From contig NZ_PQSP01000011.1 in NCBI RefSeq assembly GCF_003991585.1, forward strand, positions 1-64,000: a stretch of DNA of 64,000 nucleotides, given 5' to 3'. This document shows positions 28,834-36,538 of the stretch, piece after piece. How positions within the stretch are numbered: the stretch's first letter is position 1; every line of letters starts with the position of its first letter. The position numbers and the translations under genes were made by a program. The DNA is from Saezia sanguinis (GTDB taxonomy: Bacteria > Pseudomonadota > Gammaproteobacteria > Burkholderiales > Burkholderiaceae_C). The notes beneath the pieces were generated by a model. That model made no database searches. It worked only from the letters and a program-made list of their open reading frames with translations, and was not told where the DNA came from.

Positions 28834-30771
28834 ATGGCACTCATCACACTGCAAAACGCGCAACTGGCTTACGGTCATGTCGCTTTATTGGACCATGCTG
28901 ATTTTTCACTGGAAACAGGTGAGCGCGTCGGGTTGATCGGGCGCAACGGGGCAGGGAAATCATCTTTGCTGAAAATCCTGGCCGGGCTGGAAAAACCAGA
29001 TGACGGCACCATCCAGTGGCTGGGCGGCAGTGGCAATGAACGCACGCTCAGGATGATTTATGTGCCCCAGGAGCCGGTATTTGCGTCAGGCATCTGTGTT
29101 TTCGACGCCGTCAGCGAAGGGGTTGCCGAAGCCAAACAACTGCGCGCAGATTACGAAACGCTTGCTGCCAATTCGCAAACAGACCCGCACCAGCTTGATG
29201 TATTGCAAACGCAGATTGAAGCGCTTGACGGCTGGACCTGGGAACAGCGTGTGGACGAAACACTGCAACGTCTGCACCTGCCTGCGCAAACCATGGTCGA
29301 CAGCCTATCGGGCGGCATGAAAAAACGCGTGGCGCTGGCCCGTGCGCTGGTTTCCAGGCCAGAAGTGCTGTTGCTGGATGAGCCGACCAACCATCTGGAT
29401 ATGGACTCGATCACCTGGCTGGAAGAACTGCTGAAAACATTTGCCGGGGCCATTGTGCTCATTACCCATGACCGCGTGTTTCTGGACAATGTAGCAACGC
29501 GGATCATTGAGCTGGATCGAGGCAAACTCACCAGCTACCCGGGCAACTTTGCCGCTTACCAGCGCACCAAAGCCGAGCAACTGGCCTATGAAGCCGTCAT
29601 CAACGCCAAAGCAGATAAACTGCTGGCGCAGGAAGAGGTCTGGGTGCGCAAGGGTGTGGAAGCCCGCCGTACCCGCAGCGTCAGCCGCATTACACGGCTG
29701 GAGCATTTGCGGGAAAAACGCCAGCAGCGTCGTGAAATGCTCGGGCAGGTCCGGCTGGGCGTGGACACAGGGGCAACCAGCGGCAAAATCGTTGCCGAAC
29801 TGCAAAACGTCAGCAAAGCATTCGGCAGCCGCCAGATTATTGATGACTTCAGCATCACCATCCTGCGGGGCGATAAAGTCGGGCTGATAGGCCCGAATGG
29901 CGCCGGAAAGACCACACTGCTGAAAATCATTTTGGGCGAATTGCAGCCGGATCACGGCCAGGTTCGCCAGGGCACGCAGATAGCGGTCGCCTATTTTGAC
30001 CAGTTGCGCGAACAACTTGACCTGAACGCGACGCTGGCAGACTTTATCAGCCCAGGCAGCGAATGGGTGGAAATCGGCACAGAGCGTAAACACGTGATGA
30101 GTTATCTGTCGGACTTCCTATTTTCACCGCAACGCGCCAACTCGCCAGTCAGTTCTCTTTCTGGCGGTGAGCGCAACCGCCTGCTGCTGGCACGCCTGTT
30201 GGCGCGCCCCGCCAATGTACTGGTGCTGGACGAACCGACCAATGATCTGGATATCGACACCATTGAACTGCTGGAAGAGTTGCTGCAAAACTATCCGGGC
30301 ACCGTCTTTCTGGTCAGCCACGACCGCCAGTTCCTGGACAATGTGGTCACCAGCACCATCGCTTACGAAGGCAACGCCAGATGGCGTGAATATGAGGGCG
30401 GTTATGAAGACTGGAAAACCCAGTCTGAACGTGCTGCCGCCATTGCCGTCGCCAACGAGGCAAAAATGTCGCCGCAAAAGCCTCAACCTCACCCACCCGC
30501 TGCCGAGATACCTGCCGCTACACCAGCCAGCAGCACCGCTGCACGCCGCAAACTCAGCAACAAAGAGCAACGGGAGCTTGATGCACTGCCAGACCTTATT
30601 GACACGCTGGAAAAAGAACAAGCAGAAATTGGCTCTGTATTGGCCGGTACAGACATCTACCAGAAAGAACCTCAGCGCGTTGCTGTGCTGCAGGCCCGCT
30701 ACAGCGAAATAGAAACCGAGCTGGAGGCCGCCCTGGTCCGCTGGGAAGAACTGGGCAGCCGCAGCGCCTGA
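28834..30771 (+). CDS. uup: ABC-F family ATPase Uup
   Basis: A 645-residue soluble protein with two ABC ATPase domains. Walker A is GRNGAGKS (36-43) in the first and GPNGAGKT (around 353) in the second, each followed by a signature LSGG and Walker B LLLDEPTNHLD or LVLDEPTNDLD. A basic linker between the domains and a C-terminal coiled coil (ARRKLSNKEQRELDALPDL to the end) are features of Uup. Family members act on ribosomes or on DNA structures; E. coli Uup reduces precise transposon excision. No membrane segment is present, so it is not a transporter. Monocistronic. Confidence 0.9.
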   Translation: MALITLQNAQLAYGHVALLDHADFSLETGERVGLIGRNGAGKSSLLKILAGLEKPDDGTIQWLGGSGNERTLRMIYVPQEPVFASGICVFDAVSEGVAEAKQLRADYETLAANSQTDPHQLDVLQTQIEALDGWTWEQRVDETLQRLHLPAQTMVDSLSGGMKKRVALARALVSRPEVLLLDEPTNHLDMDSITWLEELLKTFAGAIVLITHDRVFLDNVATRIIELDRGKLTSYPGNFAAYQRTKAEQLAYEAVINAKADKLLAQEEVWVRKGVEARRTRSVSRITRLEHLREKRQQRREMLGQVRLGVDTGATSGKIVAELQNVSKAFGSRQIIDDFSITILRGDKVGLIGPNGAGKTTLLKIILGELQPDHGQVRQGTQIAVAYFDQLREQLDLNATLADFISPGSEWVEIGTERKHVMSYLSDFLFSPQRANSPVSSLSGGERNRLLLARLLARPANVLVLDEPTNDLDIDTIELLEELLQNYPGTVFLVSHDRQFLDNVVTSTIAYEGNARWREYEGGYEDWKTQSERAAAIAVANEAKMSPQKPQPHPPAAEIPAATPASSTAARRKLSNKEQRELDALPDLIDTLEKEQAEIGSVLAGTDIYQKEPQRVAVLQARYSEIETELEAALVRWEELGSRSA

Positions 30772-30915
30772 TTTTTATCCTTCACGGTATGAAATACGTC
30801 ACTGATTCAACGCTGCGGCAGCCCACTCTCAGAGCTGCCTGAAACAAATCGCATTCCCTTAACCTTATACATTTATGCGACACTTTTGTAATCAGGGCCG
30901 CATACTTCCAAAAGT

Positions 30916-30921
30916 TATGAT
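30916..30921 (+). promoter_or_regulatory. Possible -10 box of the DAHP synthase leader transcript
   Basis: TATGAT ends 13 nt before the leader-peptide ATG at 30935. No good -35 is present at the proper distance. If real, the transcript would start only a few bases before the leader ATG. Confidence 0.3.
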
Positions 30922-30934
30922 ATATTTGCAACCT

Positions 30935-31012
30935 ATGCACAAGAATTCAGCAGTTTTCTTTTACGGTTACTTTTGGTTCTCAGTCCCCGGTGGACGAGAG
31001 GCAAGCGTGTAG
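30935..31012 (+). CDS. Aromatic-rich leader peptide of the DAHP synthase attenuator
   Basis: A 25-codon ORF not large enough for ordinary gene finding. Its residues 8-15 read FFYGYFWF: four Phe, two Tyr and one Trp in eight codons, followed by SVPGGREASV and a TAG stop. It lies just upstream of an intrinsic terminator that precedes the gene for the first enzyme of the aromatic pathway. This is the architecture of transcription attenuation by ribosome stalling. No Shine-Dalgarno is visible before the ATG, and the promoter is uncertain. Translation and regulation are inferred; the codon run is directly seen. Confidence 0.8.
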   Translation: MHKNSAVFFYGYFWFSVPGGREASV

Positions 31013-31033
31013 TCGCAAGAAAGCTCTCCCAAA

Positions 31034-31067
31034 ACCGCCGGTGGACTGTAAGCCCGGCGGTTTTTTT
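31034..31067 (+). terminator. Attenuator terminator before DAHP synthase
   Basis: The stem ACCGCCGG (31034-31041) with CCGGCGGT (31054-31061) is followed directly by seven T, a canonical intrinsic terminator 49 nt before the structural gene. Its 5' arm CCGCCGG can instead pair with CCGGTGG at 30987-30993 inside the leader ORF (seven pairs, one G-U), which would be the antiterminator. GAGAG (30996-31000) can pair with CTCTC (31024-31028) as an additional stem. Confidence 0.8.
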
Positions 31068-31115
31068 ATGGCCTGAAATATTTTGAGCGAAACCCTACTA
31101 CGAGGAATGGAAAAA

Positions 31116-32279
31116 ATGAGTCAGAACGAACAACAATTTGCAGAGAGTTATTGGCGAGCACCAACAGACCGTACCAGCCAGACTGACAATGCTCGCATTC
31201 GGGAGATTACCGTGTTACCGCCACCAGAACATCTGATTCGTTTCTTTCCTATCCGCAACACCCCTGTTGAACAACTCGTAGCCACTTCGCGTGAGCGCAT
31301 CCGCCAGGTCATGCGCGGCCAGGACGACCGCCTGCTGGTGATCATTGGCCCCTGCTCAATCCACGATCCCGAAGCAGCGCTGGAATACGCAGAACGGCTG
31401 GCACAGCAGCGCCGCCATCTTTCCGAAGATCTGGAAATTGTGATGCGTGTTTACTTTGAAAAACCGCGTACAACGGTCGGCTGGAAAGGGCTGATCAACG
31501 ACCCCTACCTGGATCGCAGCTACCGCATTGACGAGGGTTTGCGTATTGCACGCCAGCTCCTCATTGACATCAATCGCATGAATATCCCGGCCGGCAGCGA
31601 AATGCTGGATGTGATTTCCCCGCAATACATTGGCGACCTGATTTCCTGGGGTGCCATTGGCGCCCGTACCACAGAAAGCCAGATTCACCGCGAACTGGCC
31701 TCCGGCCTTTCTGCCCCGGTGGGCTTCAAAAACGGCACCGACGGCAATGTGCGCATTGCTACAGATGCTATTCAGGCCGCCAACCACCCGCACCACTTTC
31801 TTTCGGTACACAAGAGCGGGCAGGTTGCCATCGTTGACACCGACGGAAACCCGGACTGCCATCTGATTCTGCGCGGCGGCAGCGGTGCCACCAACTATGA
31901 TGCGGCCAGCGTGGCCCAGGCCTGCGAGAGCCTGGCTGCCGAAAGCCTGTTCCCCTCTGTCATGGTGGACTGCTCTCATGCCAACAGCCATAAAAAGCAC
32001 GCTGAACAGGTTACCGTTGCGCAAGACATTGCGCAGCAGATCACCAATGGCTCCAACAACATTTTCGGCGTGATGATTGAAGGGCACCTGAAAGAAGGCG
32101 CTCAAAAATTCACGCCGGGCAAAGATGATCCCAAACAACTGGTCTATGGTCAAAGCATTACCGATGCCTGCCTGGGCTGGGAAGACTCCGTCAAGGCATT
32201 AGAAACCCTGGCAGAAGCCGTACGTGCCCGCCGTGCTGCGCATGGTAAGCAGCCCCGTTCCGTTGCTGCTGCGGCCTGA
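31116..32279 (+). CDS. aroG: 3-deoxy-7-phosphoheptulonate (DAHP) synthase, class I
   Basis: A 387-residue class I (AroA-alpha) enzyme condensing phosphoenolpyruvate and erythrose 4-phosphate, the first step to Phe, Tyr and Trp. Motifs include VIIGPCSIHDP, RVYFEKPRTTVGWKGLINDP, GARTTESQIHRE, GFKNGTDG and DCSHANS. It is about 35 residues longer than E. coli AroG, mainly at both ends. The start at 31116 has AGGA 9 nt upstream; an ATG at 31107 abuts that site and a TTG at 31083 overlaps the leader region. Which aromatic acid inhibits the enzyme cannot be told from sequence. Expression appears controlled by the attenuator upstream. Confidence 0.95.
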   Translation: MSQNEQQFAESYWRAPTDRTSQTDNARIREITVLPPPEHLIRFFPIRNTPVEQLVATSRERIRQVMRGQDDRLLVIIGPCSIHDPEAALEYAERLAQQRRHLSEDLEIVMRVYFEKPRTTVGWKGLINDPYLDRSYRIDEGLRIARQLLIDINRMNIPAGSEMLDVISPQYIGDLISWGAIGARTTESQIHRELASGLSAPVGFKNGTDGNVRIATDAIQAANHPHHFLSVHKSGQVAIVDTDGNPDCHLILRGGSGATNYDAASVAQACESLAAESLFPSVMVDCSHANSHKKHAEQVTVAQDIAQQITNGSNNIFGVMIEGHLKEGAQKFTPGKDDPKQLVYGQSITDACLGWEDSVKALETLAEAVRARRAAHGKQPRSVAAAA

Positions 32280-32311
32280 TACAGATACATTTTTTCAGGA
32301 ACAACACATTC

Positions 32312-32346
32312 AGCCATTCTGTTTGAAACAGAATGGCTTTTTCTTT
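32312..32346 (+). terminator. Terminator after DAHP synthase
   Basis: A perfect 10-bp stem AGCCATTCTG/CAGAATGGCT with a short loop is followed by a T-rich run, 33 nt after the stop codon. Confidence 0.85.
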
Positions 32347-32419
32347 GTGCTGGCAAAACACTTATTAAAACGGCGTCAAGCCCAAAACTTGTCACCGTTG
32401 GTCAACATTTGCTCTATTT

Positions 32420-32449
32420 TTGACTGCTGTATATTTATACAGCTATGAT
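32420..32449 (+). promoter_or_regulatory. Promoter with an operator palindrome filling the spacer
   Basis: TTGACT (32420-32425) and TATGAT (32444-32449) are 18 nt apart. The entire spacer is the perfect palindrome GCTGTATATTTATACAGC (32426-32443). A dyad between -35 and -10 is typical of sites bound by a repressor or a MerR-type regulator, although MerR promoters usually have 19-20 nt spacers. It drives the GyrI-like gene whose ATG is 30 nt downstream. Confidence 0.7.
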
Positions 32450-32478
32450 GCATGCACTTGATCATTTCGGGAGAAACC

Positions 32479-32955
32479 ATGGATTACAAATTTTCAGTTG
32501 TCGAACTGCCTGAAACACTCATTGCAGGCATCACTGTACAAACAGATATGCAAAACGCGTCGCAGACCTGTTCGGCATTGTGGGAGTCATTTGAAGCACA
32601 GGTCATCAATAAGATTCCCGCTGCGGCCATGCCGCAAAATCCGGATGCGTTCGGTGTCTCACGCATGCTAGACGAACAACGTTTCATTTACTGGGCCGCT
32701 ATTGAAGTCCAATCCGCAGATAACCTGCCTGCAGGCATGCAAACCATACGTATCCCCGCCGGGCTATATGTCGGGGGCCAGATTCCTGGACTGGATAAAC
32801 TTTCCGACGCTTATACCGCACTGTTTATGCAATGGCCCCAGTCTCAAAATACCTATGCGCTCGACATGCAAGGCATCAGTTTTGAGCTGTATCGGTGCGG
32901 ATGGCAGATGCACGATCCGCTGTCGCTCTATGCGTCCGTCGTGAAAAAAGAGTAA
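32479..32955 (+). CDS. GyrI-like effector-binding domain protein
   Basis: A 158-residue stand-alone domain of the GyrI/AraC effector-binding (SOUL-like) superfamily. The opening FSVVELPETLIAGITVQTDM, the central FIYWAAIEV and the ending YALDMQGISFELYRC follow the family pattern of a duplicated beta-alpha-beta-beta unit forming a ligand pocket. Such proteins bind hydrophobic or cationic small molecules; some inhibit gyrase, and others are fused to regulators. No DNA-binding domain is present here. The start at 32479 has GGGAG 5 nt upstream. It is monocistronic with its own palindromic promoter. The ligand is unknown. Confidence 0.78.
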   Translation: MDYKFSVVELPETLIAGITVQTDMQNASQTCSALWESFEAQVINKIPAAAMPQNPDAFGVSRMLDEQRFIYWAAIEVQSADNLPAGMQTIRIPAGLYVGGQIPGLDKLSDAYTALFMQWPQSQNTYALDMQGISFELYRCGWQMHDPLSLYASVVKKE

Positions 32956-33108
32956 CTCTTTGTTTAAGCATGCCAGGATGACACCGACCGCTTGTGAATG
33001 GGTGATCTGCCACTGCGTGCTTTAAAAGCGGTTTCCGCACTGTTAAACAGATTCATTTCGTGCGTTTTACAATAGATATCTTTATTTTTCATTGATATCT
33101 ATTTTTAT

Positions 33109-34524
33109 ATGCACTCGTCAGCTTCCTCTGCTTCAACAACTTCACGCCGCATGATTCCCGCAGAAATGATGGATCAGCTGCAATCCCGCTTTGCCGAGCG
33201 TTGCAGCCTGGCCCTTTCTGTGCGGCAACAGCATGGGCGGGACGAATCCGTGTTTGATATCGATCCGCCGGATGTCGTCGTTTTTGCAGAAAGCACAGAA
33301 GACGTTGTATTTGTGGTGTCGCTGGCAGCACGCCATAAAGTCCCGGTCATACCGTATGGTGCCGGCTCATCGCTGGAAGGGCACCTGCTGGCGCTGGAAG
33401 GCGGCGTCAGCCTTGATGTCAGCCGGATGAACCAGATTTTGAATATCAATGCAGAAGACCTCACAGTCACCGTGCAGCCCGGCGTCACCCGCGAGCAGCT
33501 CAATGAGGCTTTGCGGCACGACGGCCTGTTTTTCCCGATAGACCCGGGCGCCAACGCATCTATCGGCGGCATGACCGCCACCCGGGCATCCGGCACCAAC
33601 GCTGTGCGCTATGGCTCCATGCGTGAAAATGTATTAAAGCTGAGCGTCGTCTCGGCCAGCGGCGACATTATCCATACAGGAACCCGGGCCAAAAAATCCA
33701 GTGCCGGCTACGATATGACCCGCCTGTTTGTCGGCTCGGAAGGCACATTGGGCGTTATCACCGAAATCACCCTGCGGCTGTACCCACTGCCTGAAGCCAT
33801 TTCGGCAGCGGTTTGTTCGTTTCCCAGCATCGAAGCTGCTGTGCGAACCACCATTGCAGCCATTCAAATGGGCATCCCGCTTTCCCGCTGCGAGTTCATG
33901 GATGTAAATGCCGTTACAGCCGTCAACCGGGCAGAGCATCTGGACTTGCAGCTTTCGCCTTTATTGCTGATGGAATTTGCAGGCTCGCCCTCTGCTGTAC
34001 GTGAACAGGCGCAAACCATGGCGGAAATTGCCGAAGAACATGGAGGGCAGCATTTCAACTGGGCAGAGCAACCGGAAGACCGCTCACGCCTGTGGAAAGC
34101 ACGCCACCGCGCCTATTTGTCGGGGCTGAAGCTGCGCCCGGGCTGCCGGGCGATTACAACAGATGTTTGCGTGCCGATCTCGCGCCTGGCCGATTGTGTC
34201 CTGGAAACCATTGCAGAAGCCAATGCTTCAGGCATTCCTTATTTTGTGGTGGGCCATGTGGGAGACGGCAATTTTCATATGTGCTACCTGCTTGACCCGA
34301 ATAACCCCCAGGAACTGGAAATTGGCGAGCAGTTGAATCACCATGTTGTGCAACGGGCTATTCGCATGGAAGGCACATGCAGCGGGGAACACGGCGTGGG
34401 TTTGCACAAACAGGCATTTCTGATTGAAGAAACGGGAGCAAGCGCTGTTGCCATGATGCGCAGCATCAAACACGCATTGGATCCGGATAACATCATGAAT
34501 CCCGGTAAGGTGTTTACCTGGTAA
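33109..34524 (+). CDS. FAD-linked oxidase, D-lactate/glycolate dehydrogenase type
   Basis: A 471-residue flavoprotein of the GlcD/D-lactate dehydrogenase family. The PCMH-type FAD-binding domain shows VIPYGAGSSLEGHLLALEGGVSLDVSRMN, then DPGANASIGGMTATRASGTNAVRYGSMRENV and DMTRLFVGSEGTLGVITE. The C-terminal oxidase domain ends with VGHVGDGNFH and CSGEHGVGLHKQ, with conserved His residues for the substrate and metal site. It oxidises a 2-hydroxyacid, probably D-lactate or glycolate, delivering electrons to quinone or cytochrome. The exact substrate is not decidable; there is no glcE/glcF partner beside it, which favours a single-subunit D-lactate dehydrogenase. Confidence 0.85.
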   Translation: MHSSASSASTTSRRMIPAEMMDQLQSRFAERCSLALSVRQQHGRDESVFDIDPPDVVVFAESTEDVVFVVSLAARHKVPVIPYGAGSSLEGHLLALEGGVSLDVSRMNQILNINAEDLTVTVQPGVTREQLNEALRHDGLFFPIDPGANASIGGMTATRASGTNAVRYGSMRENVLKLSVVSASGDIIHTGTRAKKSSAGYDMTRLFVGSEGTLGVITEITLRLYPLPEAISAAVCSFPSIEAAVRTTIAAIQMGIPLSRCEFMDVNAVTAVNRAEHLDLQLSPLLLMEFAGSPSAVREQAQTMAEIAEEHGGQHFNWAEQPEDRSRLWKARHRAYLSGLKLRPGCRAITTDVCVPISRLADCVLETIAEANASGIPYFVVGHVGDGNFHMCYLLDPNNPQELEIGEQLNHHVVQRAIRMEGTCSGEHGVGLHKQAFLIEETGASAVAMMRSIKHALDPDNIMNPGKVFTW

Positions 34525-34566
34525 GGTTGCGGGCCGTTTGACGTTTATGTTAGAAAGAAGGGTCCT

Positions 34567-34638
34567 ATGAGATTGTTTTTACAGGAGGGCACTATCTCAA
34601 TTCGATACCCTTTACTATCATATACGCAAGGAGAATAG
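34567..34638 (+). CDS. Possible 23-codon ORF before the YgdI-like gene
   Basis: ATG at 34567 is preceded by AAGAAGG with a 5-nt gap and stops with TAG one base before the next gene's ATG. The product begins MRLFLQEGTIS and has no recognisable features. It may be an upstream ORF coupled to the lipoprotein gene, or chance. Confidence 0.3.
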   Translation: MRLFLQEGTISIRYPLLSYTQGE

Positions 34639-34639
34639 T

Positions 34640-34870
34640 ATGAATTTCAAAACCATTGCCGCATTGTTTTTGGCCGCAAGCCTGGGAATCCTCGCCGGTT
34701 GTTCATCCACACCATCGGTCATTACGCTGAAAGACGGCACCCAGATTTACACCGTTGATAAACCCGCATTTAATGAAGATGATGGTTTTTACACTTTTGA
34801 ACGCATTGAAGGCGGCGGCATTACAACCGTTAACAAAGATGAAGTCATCAAGATTGAATCGCGAGAATAA
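34640..34870 (+). CDS. YgdI/YgdR-family lipoprotein, first copy
   Basis: A 76-residue small lipoprotein with lipobox LAGC (Cys21). The mature domain carries the family signature SVITLKDGTQIYTVDKPAFNEDDGFYTFE and ends VNKDEVIKIESRE, an SH3-like fold (DUF903). Function is unknown. AAGGAG precedes the ATG. A similar gene follows immediately, separated by a strong terminator. Confidence 0.88.
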   Translation: MNFKTIAALFLAASLGILAGCSSTPSVITLKDGTQIYTVDKPAFNEDDGFYTFERIEGGGITTVNKDEVIKIESRE

Positions 34871-34878
34871 ACCTTATG

Positions 34879-34906
34879 ACTGGCGGTATACAGACCGCCA
34901 GTTTTT
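34879..34906 (+). terminator. Terminator between the two YgdI-like genes
   Basis: A perfect 9-bp stem ACTGGCGGT/ACCGCCAGT with a 6-nt loop is followed by TTTTTATTT. It is only 15 nt before the start of the second copy. Confidence 0.85.
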
Positions 34907-34920
34907 ATTTAAACTCCGAT

Positions 34921-35148
34921 ATGATGAAACCACACAAAAAACTCATTTCCCTGCTGATGCTCATCTGCGCAGCAACCATTGCAGCATGCTCATCACCAAC
35001 GGTGATTACACTGAAAGACGGGCGAGAGCTCCTGTCTGTAGACACCCCAAAACTGGATAACGAAACCGGCTTTTATTACTTTACACAGCCCGACGGCAAA
35101 GAAACCGGGGTAAATAAAGAAGAAATACGCTCCATTGAATCCAGATGA
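34921..35148 (+). CDS. YgdI/YgdR-family lipoprotein, second copy
   Basis: A 75-residue paralogue of the gene at 34640. Its lipobox is IAAC (about Cys23), followed by SSPTVITLKDGRELLSVDTPK and the ending VNKEEIRSIESR. ATG codons at 34921 and 34924 are both possible, and neither has a good ribosome-binding site. Because a terminator sits just upstream and no room exists for a full promoter, expression probably relies on readthrough. Confidence 0.85.
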   Translation: MMKPHKKLISLLMLICAATIAACSSPTVITLKDGRELLSVDTPKLDNETGFYYFTQPDGKETGVNKEEIRSIESR

Positions 35149-35200
35149 AGCTGTTGTTTCATCGCTTTTGGGGTAGCCTACTCCCATTTTCCAAGGCTTC

Positions 35201-35812
35201 ATGCGCCTTTTAAATATGAAAACCAGACGAATTATCATCGGAATCAGCGGCGCCAGCGGTTTTATATATGGTGTACGCGCACTGGAACTGCTCAAACCTA
35301 TGGGCATCGAAACACATCTGGTGGTTTCTAAGGTGGCCCAAATCACCAGAACGCATGAAACGGCGCTGGCAAAAGACCAGGTTGAAGCCCTGGCCAGCAT
35401 TGTGTACCCCATTGACGATATTGGCGCTGCAATTGCCAGTGGCGCATTTAAAACCATGGGAATGCTGGTTGCGCCGTGTTCCATGCATACACTCTCGAGC
35501 ATTGCCAGCAGCGCAGGCAACAATCTGCTGACCCGTGCTGCCGATGTGGTGCTGAAAGAACGCCGCCGGCTGGTGCTGATGGTGCGTGAAACCCCGCTGC
35601 ACCTAGGGCACCTGCGTAATATGACATGCGTTACCGAGATGGGGGGAGTCATTTACCCGCCCGTGCCGGCCATGTACCAGCACATCCAGACCATTGACGA
35701 CATGGTGACATACAGCGTAGCTCGCGCGTTGGATCTATTCGATCTGGACGTTCCGGGACTCTCCCGCTGGGGAGAGGATAGCGGCCTAAGCTCCCGCAAA
35801 CTTGCCACTTGA
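35201..35812 (+). CDS. ubiX: Flavin prenyltransferase UbiX
   Basis: A 203-residue enzyme that adds a dimethylallyl group to FMN, making the cofactor for UbiD-type decarboxylases in ubiquinone synthesis. The flavin site [11 protein letters not shown], the segment [26 protein letters not shown] and [18 protein letters not shown] are all characteristic. The start at 35201 has AAGG 4 nt upstream; an ATG at 35216 is an alternative matching some homologues. No ubiD is nearby. Confidence 0.93.
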   Translation: MRLLNMKTRRIIIGISGASGFIYGVRALELLKPMGIETHLVVSKVAQITRTHETALAKDQVEALASIVYPIDDIGAAIASGAFKTMGMLVAPCSMHTLSSIASSAGNNLLTRAADVVLKERRRLVLMVRETPLHLGHLRNMTCVTEMGGVIYPPVPAMYQHIQTIDDMVTYSVARALDLFDLDVPGLSRWGEDSGLSSRKLAT

Positions 35813-35837
35813 GAATTTACCGGGTATGCGTTAAACT
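35809..35837 (+). promoter_or_regulatory. Promoter of the fluoride riboswitch-crcB transcript
   Basis: TTGAGA (35809-35814) and TAAACT (35832-35837) are exactly 17 nt apart. The predicted transcription start near 35844 lies just before the riboswitch aptamer. The -35 overlaps the ubiX stop codon. Confidence 0.65.
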
Positions 35838-35846
35838 GGAAGCACT

Positions 35847-35901
35847 GGAGATGGCATACCTCCTTTAACCGCTGCATTTTCATGTGGCTGATGATGCCTA
35901 C
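35847..35901 (+). ncRNA. Fluoride riboswitch (crcB motif) aptamer
   Basis: The sequence GGAGATGG at the 5' end, its partner CCTCC, the conserved AACCGC and the 3' GCTGATGATGCCTAC match the crcB-motif fluoride riboswitch consensus. It is located upstream of crcB. The aptamer end GCCTAC is also the 5' arm of the following terminator. Fluoride binding should therefore prevent terminator formation and switch crcB on. Confidence 0.93.
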
Positions 35902-35935
35902 AGGTTCTGTTCAGGAACGCTGTAGGCATTTTTCT
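35896..35935 (+). terminator. Expression-platform terminator of the fluoride riboswitch
   Basis: GCCTACAGGTTC pairs with GAAC-G-CTGTAGGC around a 7-nt loop and is followed by ATTTTTCTTT. It overlaps the aptamer's 3' strand, making the two folds mutually exclusive. Confidence 0.88.
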
Positions 35936-36114
35936 TTGCTCTCTATGCCGTATCCTGATCAGTCAGTTCAATTTTCACTTTGGTAACTGATAATGATGTT
36001 CAGCGAAAACAAAACGACCTACGCTTACAATACCCCACAATGGCACCTGGCAGTGCTATTTCAAACACTTGTTTCTCAGACTTGCAATGTTCAGGAGAGA
36101 AGGGGACAGATATC

Positions 36115-36498
36115 ATGCTGATCGCAATTGTTGTCATCAGTCTGGGCGCAGCCATCGGCGCGTTATGCCGCTGGGGGCTTGGTAACGCACTGAATATGTT
36201 GTTTCCAACACTGCCGCCGGGTACTTTGATCGCCAACCTGATTGGCGCCTACATCATCGGTGTTGCCATTGCCTTTTTTGCCAGCCACCCTACGTTGCCC
36301 CCGCAATGGCGGTTTTTCATCGTCACCGGCTTTACGGGTGGGCTAACCACATTTTCAACATTTTCAGCCGAGATTGTTGAACTGATTCAGCATGCCCGCT
36401 GGGGTTGGGTTGCCGCAGGCATTGCCTCCCATGTTGGTGGCTCCGTTGCAATGACGTTGTTAGGCATCGCCACTTTTATGCTGTTCAGGCCCGCCTGA
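36115..36498 (+). CDS. crcB: Fluoride exporter CrcB/Fluc
   Basis: A 127-residue four-helix membrane protein forming the Fluc dual-topology fluoride channel. Diagnostic motifs are [24 protein letters not shown] (pore Asn) and [16 protein letters not shown] (polar track and central Na-binding turn). The frame is open from 35980, but the family begins at [16 protein letters not shown], and AAGGGG lies upstream of 36115. About 180 nt separate it from the riboswitch terminator. Confidence 0.96.
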   Translation: MLIAIVVISLGAAIGALCRWGLGNALNMLFPTLPPGTLIANLIGAYIIGVAIAFFASHPTLPPQWRFFIVTGFTGGLTTFSTFSAEIVELIQHARWGWVAAGIASHVGGSVAMTLLGIATFMLFRPA

Positions 36499-36538
36499 TG
36501 CAGGCCAAAAATCAGAAATTTTAAATAAAATCAAATAG

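Noticed and set aside
29305..30093. 262-codon ORF opposite uup
   Set aside because: Antisense to conserved ATPase motifs; no protein features of its own.
30961..31061. Guanidine-type riboswitch suggested by GGTGGACGAG
   Set aside because: The resemblance is confined to one short word; the aromatic leader ORF and terminator explain the region better.
31356..32153. 265-codon ORF opposite DAHP synthase
   Set aside because: Shadow of the real gene; no start signal.
35980..36114. 45-residue N-terminal extension of CrcB
   Set aside because: Polar sequence absent from the Fluc family; it belongs to the riboswitch leader.
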